Shown: one piece after another, positions 10,000-19,410 of the stretch | How the letters are laid out: each line of letters begins with the position of its first letter | Position numbering within the stretch: the first letter of the stretch is position 1 | Source of the DNA: Aromatoleum anaerobium | GTDB taxonomy: Bacteria > Pseudomonadota > Gammaproteobacteria > Burkholderiales > Rhodocyclaceae | Assembly (NCBI RefSeq): GCF_012910705.2 | Contig: NZ_WTVG02000036.1 | Coordinates: 186,001 to 250,000, forward strand | DNA: 64,000 bases | Direction: 5' to 3' | Notes under the pieces: generated by a model | Told to the model about the DNA's origin: nothing | Database searches by the model: none | Seen by the model: only the letters and a program-made list of their open reading frames with translations | Made by a program: the position numbers and the translations under genes

Positions 10000-10608
10000 T
10001 CAGGCGCGACGCTCGCCGTGCACGACTTCGACGAGCCTGATCGCCTGCTGCTCCATCTCGATGACGAAACTGTCGACGAGGGCGCGGAAATGACGCCAGA
10101 AGATCGTCGCCGGGATCGCGATGATCAGGCCCAGGCCGGTGGAGTTGAGCGCGGTCGAGATGCCCTGCGCGAGCTGCTGCGGGTTCGTGCCGGCAGCGCT
10201 TTGCGACGCGAAGATGTCGATCATGCCGACGATGGTGCCGAAAAGCCCCATCAGCGGGCTGATCGCGGCGATCGTGCCGAGGGTCGTCAGGAACCGTTCG
10301 AGCTCGTGCGCGACCAAGCGGCCGCTTTCCTCGATCGCTTCCTTCATGACCTCGCGCGAGCTGTTGACGTTGCGCAATCCGGCGGCGAGGACTTTCCCGA
10401 GCGGCGAATGGGCCGCGATGCGGTTCGTCATTTCACCCGATACGCCTTTCTGGCGCAGATCCGCGAGCACCTTGTCGAGCAGGCCGGGAGGGGCGATCCT
10501 GGAGCGACGCAGCGTCACGAGGCGCTCGATGATGAGTGTCACGGCGATCACCGATGCCAGCAACAGCGGCCAGATCGGCCAGCCCGAGGCCTGTATGAGC
10601 GCGAACAC
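10000..10608 (-). CDS. exbB: ExbB/TolQ/MotA-type proton channel protein
   Basis: Pentameric proton-channel partner of ExbD. The 202-residue protein has a first membrane helix near residues 13-31, a cytoplasmic region, then two C-terminal helices containing LGTIAAISPLMGLFGTIVGMI and GISTALNSTGLGLIIAIPA, the typical MotA/TolQ/ExbB signature. It is the first gene of the run exbB-exbD-lpxK-ycaR-kdsB. The 290-bp gap to the divergent xseA probably holds both promoters; its 10730-10830 part is AT-rich. Confidence 0.92.
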   Translation of the reverse strand: MFALIQASGWPIWPLLLASVIAVTLIIERLVTLRRSRIAPPGLLDKVLADLRQKGVSGEMTNRIAAHSPLGKVLAAGLRNVNSSREVMKEAIEESGRLVAHELERFLTTLGTIAAISPLMGLFGTIVGMIDIFASQSAAGTNPQQLAQGISTALNSTGLGLIIAIPATIFWRHFRALVDSFVIEMEQQAIRLVEVVHGERRA

Positions 10609-10898
10609 GTGAGAAGACTCCCCCTTTGCAAAGGCGGAACTCTAGCGTTCGCATGCCTGCAGGGCAAGCTCGGACGCCCCCCGAAGAATCCACAAAAGCT
10701 GTGGATAAGTATGTGGATTTTTCGCGGATAGCGTCCCGAAACTCTGTCGCCTCAAGCCAATGGCCACTTCGATCAAAAAATGGGCAACTAAAACTTCCTT
10801 TATTATCAATATGTTGAAAATACAACCTTGAATCGAAAGGGTTTTCCGGATCGGGATTGACAAGGCGCCGGGCTTGTGGATTCCGCTACAATCCGCGC

Positions 10899-12275
10899 AT
10901 GCAAACCGAGCTCCCGCATGGCGACGGGGATCCGCGCCCTCTCCCTTCGGCTGGCCACGTGCTGAGCGTCGCCGAACTCAACCGGCTCGCGCGCCAGACG
11001 CTCGAATCCCGTTTTCCGCTGCTGTGGGTCGGCGGCGAACTGTCCAACCTGACCCGCGCGCCTTCGGGCCACCTGTACTTCACGCTGAAAGACGCGCAGG
11101 CGCAGGTTCGCTGCACGATGTGGCGCAATCGCGCGCAATTGCTGCCGTTCCGGCCGGAAAACGGCATGCGCGTCGAAGCCCGCGCGCTGGTGACGCTGTA
11201 TGAAGTGCGCGGCGACTTCCAGCTCGGCATCGAAGCGCTTCGGCAAGCCGGGGTCGGCAATCTTTTCGAAGCCTTCGTGCGCCTGAAGGACAGGCTCGCC
11301 GGCGAAGGACTGTTCGATGCCGCCTTGAAGCGCGCGCTGCCGCGCTACCCGCGACGCCTCGGCGTCGTCACGTCGCCGGCAGCGGCCGCGTGGCACGACG
11401 TTCTCGCGACGCTGCGACGACGCGCGCCGCACCTGGAAGTCGTGCTGTACCCGGCTCCGGTGCAGGGAGAGGCGGCTCGAACGCGACTGGCCGAGGCGGT
11501 GCGCGTTGCCTCGGGGCGCGCCGCAATGGATGGCATCGACCTGTTGCTGCTCGTGCGTGGTGGCGGCGGCATCGAGGATCTGTGGGCGTTCAACGACGAG
11601 AACCTCGCCCGGGCGATCCGCACGTGCCCGGTGCCGGTGGTCAGCGGAATCGGACACGAGACCGACTTCACGATCGCCGACTTTGCTGCCGACCTGCGCG
11701 CGGCAACCCCAACCGGCGCGGCCGAACTCGCGAGCGCGGGCTACCACGAAGCCTGTGCGCGCATCACTTCGCTCGGCCGGACGCTTTCGGCGGCGCTGCA
11801 CTATCGTCTCGATACGCTCGCGCAGCGAATCGACCGCGCCGCCTTGCGCCTCGTTCACCCGCGCGAGTGCCTGGCGGTGGGGCACGAACGCACCGCCCGC
11901 CTCGGCGTCCGGCTCGCCGCGGCGATGAGCCGCCGCCTCGAACGCCTGCACGCCCGCAACGAGCAGCTTCGCCTTCGCCTCGAAGCGCGCCGGCCCGACA
12001 TCGAGCGCGAGGCCGAACGCTGCACACGCCTTGCGAACCGCCTCGCCCTCGCCGGAGAGCGCCTGATCGACCGCCATGGCGCGCGCCTCGCCGGCCTCGC
12101 CGCCCATCTTCAGCACCTCGCGCCACACGCCGTGCTGGCGCGCGGCTACAGCATCACGCGCGACGCCGGGGGGCGCATCCTGCGCACGTCGGCGGGCGTG
12201 GGCGCCGGCGAGAGGGTATCGGTCGAACTGGCCACCGGCCGACTTCATGCTACGGTGAACAGCACGGACGCATGA
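10899..12275 (+). CDS. xseA: Exodeoxyribonuclease VII large subunit
   Basis: Catalytic subunit of the bidirectional single-strand nuclease used in mismatch repair and DNA damage processing. The 458 residues contain the N-terminal OB fold (VLSVAELNRLARQTLE, LWVGGELSNLTRAPSGHLYFTLKD), the nuclease core VTSPAAAAWHDVL, LVRGGGGIEDLWAFNDE and SGIGHETDFTIADF, and a long helical C-terminal region. The ATG at 10899 was chosen over the upstream start at 10857, which adds a non-family extension. xseB is not nearby. Confidence 0.95.
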   Translation: MQTELPHGDGDPRPLPSAGHVLSVAELNRLARQTLESRFPLLWVGGELSNLTRAPSGHLYFTLKDAQAQVRCTMWRNRAQLLPFRPENGMRVEARALVTLYEVRGDFQLGIEALRQAGVGNLFEAFVRLKDRLAGEGLFDAALKRALPRYPRRLGVVTSPAAAAWHDVLATLRRRAPHLEVVLYPAPVQGEAARTRLAEAVRVASGRAAMDGIDLLLLVRGGGGIEDLWAFNDENLARAIRTCPVPVVSGIGHETDFTIADFAADLRAATPTGAAELASAGYHEACARITSLGRTLSAALHYRLDTLAQRIDRAALRLVHPRECLAVGHERTARLGVRLAAAMSRRLERLHARNEQLRLRLEARRPDIEREAERCTRLANRLALAGERLIDRHGARLAGLAAHLQHLAPHAVLARGYSITRDAGGRILRTSAGVGAGERVSVELATGRLHATVNSTDA

Positions 12276-12408
12276 CGCGGAAAACGCGCGCTTCCGGTAC
12301 GACCTTGCCTGCGGAGTCGCCGTTCCGGCATTGCTACCATCATCAAAGCCCGACTAGAATCGTCAGGCTTTTAGCCCAACAACCTGAATTGCAACAGGAG
12401 AGAGAAAA

Positions 12409-12996
12409 ATGGAACATACCCTGCCTCAGCTGCCCTACGCGAAAGACGCGCTGGCCCCGCACATCTCGGCCGAGACGATGGAATTCCACTACGGCAAGCA
12501 TCATCAGGCTTACGTGACGAACCTGAACAACCTGATCAAGGGCACCGAATTCGAGAACCTCGATCTCGAGGCGATCGTCAAGAAGGCGCCGGCCGGCGGC
12601 ATCTACAACAACTCCGCCCAGGTGTGGAACCACACCTTCTTCTGGAACTGTATGAAGCCCAGCGGCGGCGGCGAACCGGCGGGCTCGCTGGCCGACGCGA
12701 TCAAGGCCAAGTGGGGTTCGTTCGAAGACTTCAAGAAGGCCTTCACAACTTCCGCCGTCGGCAACTTCGGCTCCGGCTGGACCTGGCTGGTGAAGAAAGC
12801 CGACGGTAGCGTCGACATCGTCAACATGGGCGCGGCGGGCACCCCGCTGACGACCGGCGACAAGCCGCTGCTGTGCATCGACGTGTGGGAACACGCGTAT
12901 TACATCGACTACCGCAACCGCCGCCCGGACTTTGTCGCCGCGTTCCTGAACAATCTCGCGAACTGGGACTTTGCCTCGAAGAATTTCGCCGCCTGA
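12409..12996 (+). CDS. sodB: Superoxide dismutase, Fe type
   Basis: Dismutates superoxide in the cytoplasm. The 195 residues match Fe-SOD: ligands His27 (EFHYGKHH), the His in [10 protein letters not shown], and Asp/His in [11 protein letters not shown]. The WNCM and AAGTP-type context favours iron over manganese, but cambialistic use is possible. A clear ribosome site AGGAGAGAG lies upstream and a strong hairpin follows. It is a single-gene unit. Confidence 0.95.
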   Translation: MEHTLPQLPYAKDALAPHISAETMEFHYGKHHQAYVTNLNNLIKGTEFENLDLEAIVKKAPAGGIYNNSAQVWNHTFFWNCMKPSGGGEPAGSLADAIKAKWGSFEDFKKAFTTSAVGNFGSGWTWLVKKADGSVDIVNMGAAGTPLTTGDKPLLCIDVWEHAYYIDYRNRRPDFVAAFLNNLANWDFASKNFAA

Positions 12997-13041
12997 GCCC
13001 GCGCTGTTTCGCGGCTCTTCCACGAGCCGCGCAGAAAACGG

Positions 13042-13077
13042 AACGGCCCGTCGACACACGTCGACGGGCCGTTTTCC
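13042..13077. terminator. Rho-independent terminator between sodB and GST gene
   Basis: Inverted repeat of 13 bp (AACGGCCCGTCGA at 13042-13054 with its complement at 13061-13073) followed by TTTT on the plus strand and preceded by AAAA, so it can serve sodB and the convergent glutathione S-transferase gene. Confidence 0.88.
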
Positions 13078-13098
13078 CGCATGCGGGAGCCGTCGCCG

Positions 13099-13707
13099 CT
13101 ACGCGACCAGGCCTTCGGCCTTCATCGCCTCCTGCACCTTCGGCCGCTGCGCGACGCGGGCGATGAACGCCTGGATGTTGGGCCACTTCGCGACGTCGAT
13201 CTTCAGCATCCCTGTCCAGTTGAGCACCGTGAAAAGATAGGCGTCGGCGGCCGTGAAGGCGTCACCGGTGATGAACTGCTTCCCGGCGAGGATTTTTTCC
13301 AGCGCATCGAGGCGACGCTCGATCGTGCCGAGCTGCACCTGCTTGAACTCCGGCGTCATCGCCGGATTGAACAGCGCACCGATCTGCTTGTGGATTTCGG
13401 TGGCGACGAAATTGAGCGCCTCCATCTGGTGGTAACGCTCCATCGTGCCGGGTTTCGGCACCAGCCCCGATTCGGGCTTCCGGTCCGCGAGGTACTGGCA
13501 GATGACGCCGACTTCCGTCAGCACCTCGCCATTGTCGAGGACCAGCGTCGGCACGTAGCCCTTCGGATTGATCTTCCAGTAGTCGTCGCCGCCGGCGGTC
13601 TTCTTCGTCGGGAGATCGACTTTTTCCAGTTCGACCGCAAGGCCCAGTTCACATGCGACGATATGCGGCGCGAGCGAGCAGGCTCCGGGGGAGTGATAGA
13701 GCTTCAT
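13099..13707 (-). CDS. Glutathione S-transferase family protein
   Basis: Cytosolic GST of 202 residues, beta-class-like. The N-terminal thioredoxin-fold part opens MKLYHSPGACSLAPHI, with the Ser/Cys SPGACS catalytic region and the cis-Pro segment GYVPTL followed by LTEVGVICQYL. The helical C-terminal part contains FITGDAFTAADAYLF. The start at 13707 is preceded by GAAGGAGACG. Substrate unknown. It stands alone between sodB (convergent) and the divergent phaC. Confidence 0.92.
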   Translation of the reverse strand: MKLYHSPGACSLAPHIVACELGLAVELEKVDLPTKKTAGGDDYWKINPKGYVPTLVLDNGEVLTEVGVICQYLADRKPESGLVPKPGTMERYHQMEALNFVATEIHKQIGALFNPAMTPEFKQVQLGTIERRLDALEKILAGKQFITGDAFTAADAYLFTVLNWTGMLKIDVAKWPNIQAFIARVAQRPKVQEAMKAEGLVA

Positions 13708-13888
13708 CGACGTCTCCTTCGAGGGAATTGAATCCTGAGGTGTTGCGCGTTCCGGCTGGGACGACCTTCCTTCCGCCCCCTGCCGGGCGACGAAAACTCT
13801 AACACAGCATAAAAGAATGCCCCACACTATGCGCGAGCCCCGCTCGACGGATAATCGCCCCGCTGTTGCCCTGCAGGAGCAGACGAAG

Positions 13889-15670
13889 ATGAACATGCGC
13901 AATCCCTCGCCCGCGACGCCCCCGACAATTCCCGCAGCGCCCTCACGCACCCGCAATCCTCTCGACATCAAGGTCCATGCCGCGCTGGCGCGGGCGACGT
14001 CGTCGGTTTCCCCGATGTCCCTGCTGCTCGCGAGCATCGACTGGGCCGGACACCTTGCCGGCTCGCCAGGCAAACGGCTGGAGCTCGTCAACCTCGCGCT
14101 CGAACAGAACCGCCGCCTGGTGCGCTACCTCCGCGAACTCGCCCTCGCGCTGCCGGGCTCGCCGGCGCGCGAATGCGTCGAGCCTCCGGCGCGCGACCGG
14201 CGCTTCATCGCCGACGAATGGCACCACTGGCCGTTCAACCTGATGCACCAGTGCTTCCTGCTCGCGGACGAATGGTGGCAGGCGGCGACGCAGAGCGTTC
14301 CCGGCGTCTCGCGACATCACGAGAACGTCGTCTCGTTCACTGCGCGGCAGTGGCTCGACGTCTTTTCGCCGGGCAATTACCTCGCGACGAATCCGCTGGT
14401 GTTGAAACGCACCACCGAGCAGGGAGGAACGAACCTGTGGCGGGGGCTGGTGAATGCGCTGGACGATCTCGAGCGCGTCGCGACCGGACATCCCCCGGCC
14501 GGCGCCGAAGACTTCGTCGTCGGCCGCGATGTCGCCGTGACGCCGGGCAAGGTGGTGCTGAAGAACCGCCTGATCGAGCTGATCCAATATTCGCCGACGA
14601 CCGAAAAAGTCCATCCCGAGCCGGTCCTGATCGTTCCGGCGTGGATCATGAAGTACTACATCCTGGATCTGTCACCACCCAATTCGCTCGTGAAGTACCT
14701 CGTCGACCAGGGACACACGGTGTTCTGCATCTCGTGGAAGAACCCCGGCGCGGAAGAATCCGACCTCGACATGGAAGACTACGTGCAGTCCGGCTTCCAT
14801 GCGGCGCTCGCGGCGGTCAATGCGATCGTCCCTGACCGCAAGGTGCACGCGGCGGGCTACTGTCTCGGCGGCACGCTGCTGTCGATCGCCAATGCCGCGA
14901 TGGCGCGCGACGGCGACGAACGGCTCGCGTCGATGACGCTGTTCGCGGCGCAGACGGATTTCACCGAGCCGGGCGAGCTGGCGCTCTTCATCGATGAAAG
15001 CGAGGTCAGCCTGCTCGAAGCCCAGATGGCCGAGACCGGCTATCTCACCGCCGGGCAGATGGCCGGCGCGTTCCAGTTGCTGCGCTCCTACGACCTGCTG
15101 TGGTCGCGTATGGTCGGCGAATACCTGATGGGCGAGCGCGCGCCGATGAACGACCTGATGGCGTGGAATGCCGACGCGACACGCATGCCCGCGCGCATGC
15201 ACACGCAGTACCTGCGGCTGCTGTTTCTCAACGACGACCTGAGCGAGGGGCGCTACCCGGTCGGGGGCAAGCCCGTCGCGCTGAGCGACATCGACACGCC
15301 GATTTTCTGTGTCGGCACGGTCACGGACCACGTCGCGCCGTGGCGGTCGGTCTACAAGCTGCATTACCTGACCCCGGCGGAAATCACCTTCGTGCTCACC
15401 AGCGGCGGCCACAATGCCGGCATCATAAGCGAGCCCGGCCGGGCGCGACGGCACTTCCAGATCCTCGAGCGACGCCGCGGGAGCAACTATGTCTCACCCG
15501 ACGACTGGCTCGCGATCGCGCCCCACCACGAAGGGTCATGGTGGCCGGAGTGGGCCGCCTGGCTGAAGGCGCGTTCGGCGGCTCCGGTCGCCCCGCCGGC
15601 GCTGGGTGCACCGCGGTCCGGTTACCCCGCCCTCGACGATGCCCCCGGCCAGTACGTGCGGGAAAAATAG
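13889..15670 (+). CDS. phaC: Poly(3-hydroxyalkanoate) synthase, class I type
   Basis: Polymerises 3-hydroxyacyl-CoA into PHB on granule surfaces. The 593-residue protein has the N-terminal PhaC domain (HWPFNLMHQCFLLADEWW, QWLDVFSPGNY) and an alpha/beta-hydrolase core with the lipase-like box GYCLGG (Cys325), the aspartate in TVTDHVAPW (Asp480) and the histidine SGGHNAG (His508). The start at 13889 follows CAGGAGCAG; an in-frame ATG at 13817 has no ribosome site. The phasin gene follows after 54 bp. Confidence 0.94.
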   Translation: MNMRNPSPATPPTIPAAPSRTRNPLDIKVHAALARATSSVSPMSLLLASIDWAGHLAGSPGKRLELVNLALEQNRRLVRYLRELALALPGSPARECVEPPARDRRFIADEWHHWPFNLMHQCFLLADEWWQAATQSVPGVSRHHENVVSFTARQWLDVFSPGNYLATNPLVLKRTTEQGGTNLWRGLVNALDDLERVATGHPPAGAEDFVVGRDVAVTPGKVVLKNRLIELIQYSPTTEKVHPEPVLIVPAWIMKYYILDLSPPNSLVKYLVDQGHTVFCISWKNPGAEESDLDMEDYVQSGFHAALAAVNAIVPDRKVHAAGYCLGGTLLSIANAAMARDGDERLASMTLFAAQTDFTEPGELALFIDESEVSLLEAQMAETGYLTAGQMAGAFQLLRSYDLLWSRMVGEYLMGERAPMNDLMAWNADATRMPARMHTQYLRLLFLNDDLSEGRYPVGGKPVALSDIDTPIFCVGTVTDHVAPWRSVYKLHYLTPAEITFVLTSGGHNAGIISEPGRARRHFQILERRRGSNYVSPDDWLAIAPHHEGSWWPEWAAWLKARSAAPVAPPALGAPRSGYPALDDAPGQYVREK

Positions 15671-15724
15671 GCATTCGCCGTCCTCCGCGCCCGCCCCTTC
15701 GTCACTCCCGAAAAGGATGTCGCC

Positions 15725-16195
15725 ATGCATTTCGATACTCGTGCGTCGCTGGCGCTGTATAAGACGAATCTCGAACTGTACCTGCGCCTGTGCGCACTGC
15801 TGCGGGAAAACAGCCTGCGCTGGATCGACGCGAACACTCATTCGATCGACACTTGCAGCGCTGAATTCGAGACCGTCATCGCTCGCATGCTCGCCGCCGG
15901 CGACTGGACGGCAGTGACGCTCGCGGCGGGCGAAATGCCGTGGAAAGCCGCGCAGCACCAGGTCAACGCCGTGCAGCACCTTGCCGAAACGATGATCGGC
16001 AGCCAGAGCGCCTTCGTTACTGCGGCGCAGGAAGCCTTGTCGACGTGGCAGCGGGACGCCGCCGCGGCGCTGCGGGAGACCACCGGCGCAATGCCGCTCA
16101 GCACGACCTTGCGGGACCTGATCGAGGATTATCTGCCTTCGGTGTCGCCGCCGCCGCAAGCTGCCGCAGGCAAACCTTCGGGCGCGCGCGTTTGA
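15725..16195 (+). CDS. Phasin family protein
   Basis: PHB granule-associated protein of 156 residues, mostly helical, with the phasin-type pattern YKTNLELYLRL, GEMPWKAAQHQVNAVQHLAETM and a Pro/Ala-rich tail. It would coat PHB granules made by the upstream phaC. A ribosome site AAAAGGATG precedes the ATG. The last codons are GCGCGCGTT-TGA; directly afterwards an integrase frame begins, so the 3' end of this gene is the left edge of foreign DNA. Confidence 0.85.
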   Translation: MHFDTRASLALYKTNLELYLRLCALLRENSLRWIDANTHSIDTCSAEFETVIARMLAAGDWTAVTLAAGEMPWKAAQHQVNAVQHLAETMIGSQSAFVTAAQEALSTWQRDAAAALRETTGAMPLSTTLRDLIEDYLPSVSPPPQAAAGKPSGARV

Positions 16196-16233
16196 CCCTT
16201 CCGAAGGGCGAGGGCTTGCTGCGGGACGAGGAC

Positions 16234-17538
16234 ATGCCGCGTCTCACTATGCGCGCTCGCCCGTCTGGCACAAAGTCGTTCATCTTCAAAGCGACGCTGA
16301 ACTACAAGGCCATCCGCATCACCATCGGCAGCGCGGACGCATGGACCATCGAGGCCGCCCGCGACGAGGCCCGCAAGTTCCAAAGGTGGATTGACGACGG
16401 ACTCGACCCGCGCGACGTGCTGCGAGAACTGGAAGAGGCCCGCGCCGCCGACGAGGCCGCCGCCAAGGTCGCACAGGAGACTGCCAAGCGCGCCGCCGAC
16501 GAACGCAGCCGCTACACCCTGCGCGCCCTGTGCGACGCCTATACAGGCCACCTCGAGCGCATCGGCAAGGGCAAGAGCGCCGCCGCGACCCGCTCCGCTT
16601 TCAAGTGCCACGTCTTCACGCATGAAGCGATTGCCGCTGCCCCGGCCCGTGAAGTGACCTCGCACCAAATCGCCGCGATGGTGCGCAAGGTGCGCGAGGC
16701 CGGCAAGGAGCGCGCCGCCGGGATACTGCGCAGCTACCTGTCTGCCGCCTTCAATGCCGCCAAGCGTGCGCCCTTCGATTCCGCGATGCCTGCCGACCTC
16801 ATCGCCTTCAATGTCGAGCACAACCCGGTCGACAACATCCCCGCCATCGCAGTCCAGGCCGGAAACCGCACCCTGTCCGCCGACGAACTGCGCGGCTACA
16901 TCAAAGCCCTTGGCGACGAACTGCCCGGCCAAGCCTTGCGGCTGGCGCTTCTGGCCGGGGGGCAACGCATGGCGCAACTGCTGCGCGCCAAGGTGAGCGA
17001 CTACGACGCCGACACGGCGACGCTTCGACTGTGGGACGGCAAGGGCAAGCGACAGAGCGCCCGCGAACACCTGCTGCCGCTGGCGCCGAAAGCCGCCGCC
17101 CTTGCTGCTGGTCTGGTGGCCCGGGCCAAGGAGCGCGAGCAGAAGCGCGCCAAGGATGCCGGCAAGGAACCCGGCGACGTAGGCGGCATGTGGCTATTCT
17201 CGACGCATGGCAAGGTGGCGATGACCTTCACGACACCGGGCAAGCGCGCGGCCGAAATCAGCGCCGGCATGAAGTGCGAGCCCTTCGACCTGCGCGACAT
17301 CCGCCGCACCTGCGAGACGCTGCTCGCCGGCATGGGCATATCACGCGACACGCGGGCGCAGTTGCTTTCGCACGGCATCAGCGGAGTTCAGGCCGCGCAC
17401 TACGACCGGCATGCCTACACGGACGAGAAGCGCGCCGCGCTGGTGGCATGGGAAGCGCGGCTCGACGCCATCGAGAAAGGCGAGAAACCGGCCGGGAACG
17501 TGCGCCCGCTCCGGCGCAAGAACAAGAACGCTGCCTGA
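16234..17538 (+). CDS. Tyrosine recombinase (phage-type integrase)
   Basis: Site-specific recombinase of 434 residues from the ATG at 16234. The N-terminal part (RARPSGTKSFIFKATLN, RITIGSADAWTIEAARDEARK) is the arm-binding DUF4102-like domain, followed by a core-binding domain and the catalytic domain with Arg245 (AGGQRM), R354-D-I-R357, LLSH380 and Tyr390 (HYDRH). The usual His of the HxxR box is Arg here. The family-like segment PKGEGLLRDED lies upstream in frame, so a TTG start at 16192 or 16216 is plausible. Even then the N-terminus is shorter than usual. Confidence 0.85.
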   Translation: MPRLTMRARPSGTKSFIFKATLNYKAIRITIGSADAWTIEAARDEARKFQRWIDDGLDPRDVLRELEEARAADEAAAKVAQETAKRAADERSRYTLRALCDAYTGHLERIGKGKSAAATRSAFKCHVFTHEAIAAAPAREVTSHQIAAMVRKVREAGKERAAGILRSYLSAAFNAAKRAPFDSAMPADLIAFNVEHNPVDNIPAIAVQAGNRTLSADELRGYIKALGDELPGQALRLALLAGGQRMAQLLRAKVSDYDADTATLRLWDGKGKRQSAREHLLPLAPKAAALAAGLVARAKEREQKRAKDAGKEPGDVGGMWLFSTHGKVAMTFTTPGKRAAEISAGMKCEPFDLRDIRRTCETLLAGMGISRDTRAQLLSHGISGVQAAHYDRHAYTDEKRAALVAWEARLDAIEKGEKPAGNVRPLRRKNKNAA

Positions 17539-17563
17539 ATTGTAAATCTAGGCTATACAAACT

Positions 17564-17842
17564 ATGATTGTCTCGTTCCGTCACAAGGGCTTGGAAGCGT
17601 TCTTCCGCACCGGCTCCCAAGCAGGCATCCAGCCGATGCACGCCAAGCGCCTGCGGGAGATGTTGACCGCATTGAACGCTGCCGCCGGACCGGAAGACCT
17701 TGCCCGCCCTTCCTGGCGTCTGCACGGCCTGACCGGCGATCGCGCCGGCTTCCTGTCCATGACGGTGCAAGCGAACTGGCGGCTGACGTTCAGATTCGAG
17801 GGCGGAGCCGTGGAACTGCTGGATTACCTCGACTACCACTGA
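17564..17842 (+). CDS. higB: HigB-like (RelE superfamily) toxin
   Basis: Ribosome-dependent mRNA endonuclease-type toxin of 92 residues. Family features are the start MIVSFRHKGLEAFFRTG, ARPSWRLHGLTGDRAGFLSM and the C-terminal ANWRLTFRFEGG...LLDYLDYH. The antitoxin gene follows 10 bp downstream, the toxin-first order typical of higBA. TATACA-like sequence at 17552 lies just ahead of the start and could be the -10. Confidence 0.9.
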   Translation: MIVSFRHKGLEAFFRTGSQAGIQPMHAKRLREMLTALNAAAGPEDLARPSWRLHGLTGDRAGFLSMTVQANWRLTFRFEGGAVELLDYLDYH

Positions 17843-17852
17843 GGCACGACAC

Positions 17853-18137
17853 ATGAACATGCACAACCCCGCGCCGCCCGGCGAATTGCTCGCCGGCTGG
17901 CTCGAAGACCTCGACATGAGCGTGACCGCCTTTGCCGCGCATCTGGGCATCAGCCGCGTGATGCTCTCGCGCATCCTCAACGGGCACGCCGCAGTGACCG
18001 CCGACATGGACCTGCGACTATCCGAAGCACTGGGCACGACGCCGGGCTACTGGTTGAAGCTACAGGCGCAGCGCGACCTGTGGGCGGCCGGCGAACGTGC
18101 CAAGGAACGGCCACCGGTGGCGCGCATCGGCGCCTGA
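17853..18137 (+). CDS. higA: HigA-like antitoxin, XRE-type HTH
   Basis: Antitoxin and autorepressor of 94 residues. It opens MNMHNPAPPGELLAGWLEDLDMSV-type HigA sequence and has an XRE helix-turn-helix AFAAHLGISRVMLSRILNG with the HigA hallmark DMDLRLSEALGTTPGYWL. It lies immediately downstream of the toxin and probably represses the pair's promoter. The C-terminal 20 residues are more variable. Confidence 0.92.
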   Translation: MNMHNPAPPGELLAGWLEDLDMSVTAFAAHLGISRVMLSRILNGHAAVTADMDLRLSEALGTTPGYWLKLQAQRDLWAAGERAKERPPVARIGA

Positions 18138-18238
18138 CCGAGCAACGCCGCGCCTACCTCGACGGAGGGAAAACCGGGACACCATCGCCCGGCTGGCGTG
18201 GCTCCTTTTCCGATGGTGCGCACGATGGAACGCAAACG

Positions 18239-19291
18239 ATGAGCAAGCTTCTCCGGGATGATTGGCGCGACCGCAAGGCGACCAGCACTCCAGGTGATGT
18301 AGAGGCCGAAGAATGGCCCGAGACCGTGAAGAGGGATGACGAGGCATGGCTTGACCCCGACTTCGGTCTGCCGCCGCTTCATCCGTCCGAACTTGACCCG
18401 CTGCCCGACTGGAACGCGCCCCTTCGGCAAACGTGGATACACGAACATATTGCCCTTCTGCATGCAGCGGAACGGGTCGAAAGAGATGGGGCGTACGCCA
18501 CTGAGTGGCGAGGGTTTGAGACTCTGCTGCGCGACGTGAGGAAACTGGATAGTCTGCGCAGAGCATCGCTTGACCCGGAGAAGGGACAGCCAGACTTGGA
18601 GAAATTCAGGGCATTTCAGCAACTGCAACAGGTGGAGCAACAGAAGCTTGCCGCCTTCGTGCAAGGGCCATCATTCCAGATTGCGCTCGACCACTACATC
18701 ACCGTGATGACGCCCATTTGGGAGCGCATCGAGGCGCGGAATGATGACTCCCCCGAGCAGCAGACCATCTTCCGAGCGCATGCAAGGCATCAACGGCGCA
18801 ATTTCGAATCGCTGCGGTGTGCGAAGCAGGCTGACGACACCGCGCAGTCGACCCCGGAGCCGACCGTAATCGCCGATGCCGTGCCAGCACGTGAGCAAGC
18901 CGCGCCGGCAGCGACAAAGGATGCGCAAGAGCCGAGCGGAACCTCGAGGCATGAAGCGAACGACACCCGTGAAGCCAAGGAGTATGCGACGAAGGTACGC
19001 ATTTGCCAGGCATTCCCCGCGCCCAAGTCCGTGAATGCTGAACGGTGGGCAAGTGGCGGTTTTCTGGGGGACTGCCCGGGGTGGCTGAAAACCGCTCGGG
19101 AATCGAACGGCAAGCGCGGTGTATTGGCGTTATGGAACCCCGCGCAGTTTGCATTTTGCATGGTGTCGAACGGGCATATCGGAAAAGGGGCGGCCGCCGC
19201 CATTGTCCGCCGGGAGTTTCCGGATTGGTTGGATGCGTGGGAAGAAAAAGCACTTTCGCTCGACTCACTTACCGGCAGGCGACGCCGGTAA
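18239..19291 (+). CDS. Hypothetical protein of integrase-associated islands
   Basis: Protein of 350 residues, unknown function, no membrane segment. It is charged and mostly helical, with an Ala/Pro/Glu-rich middle (about 235-275) and a more conserved-looking C-terminus GVLALWNPAQFAFCMVSNG followed by GAAAAIVRREFPDWLDAW. The start at 18239 is a choice; the frame is open back to 18080. The resemblance to proteins downstream of P4-like integrases is from memory and weak. Confidence 0.6.
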   Translation: MSKLLRDDWRDRKATSTPGDVEAEEWPETVKRDDEAWLDPDFGLPPLHPSELDPLPDWNAPLRQTWIHEHIALLHAAERVERDGAYATEWRGFETLLRDVRKLDSLRRASLDPEKGQPDLEKFRAFQQLQQVEQQKLAAFVQGPSFQIALDHYITVMTPIWERIEARNDDSPEQQTIFRAHARHQRRNFESLRCAKQADDTAQSTPEPTVIADAVPAREQAAPAATKDAQEPSGTSRHEANDTREAKEYATKVRICQAFPAPKSVNAERWASGGFLGDCPGWLKTARESNGKRGVLALWNPAQFAFCMVSNGHIGKGAAAAIVRREFPDWLDAWEEKALSLDSLTGRRRR

Positions 19292-19374
19292 TCTTACCGG
19301 CAGGCGAGGCTGAAACCCTCGCCGCTGCTGGGACTCGCTACCGGCGGTAAGCTTTTCGGATGTTGCCGGTAATC
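19268..19374. repeat. Cluster of ACCGGC/GCCGGT repeats
   Basis: TTACCGGCAGGCGA occurs at 19269-19282 and again at 19294-19307 (25-bp period). Related GCCGGTAATC copies appear at 19285-19293 and 19365-19374, and CTACCGGCGGTAAG at 19338-19351. The cluster lies across the end of the 350-residue gene and the gap before the small HTH gene, so it could be an operator or a decayed iteron set. Confidence 0.6.
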
Positions 19375-19410
19375 AGAGTGGCATCACCTTCATAGACGAA
19401 CGGTGACGCC

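Noticed and set aside
15940..16233. 98-codon upstream extension of the integrase frame
   Set aside because: It runs through the phasin gene in another frame; only the last 14 or so residues before 16234 look like integrase.
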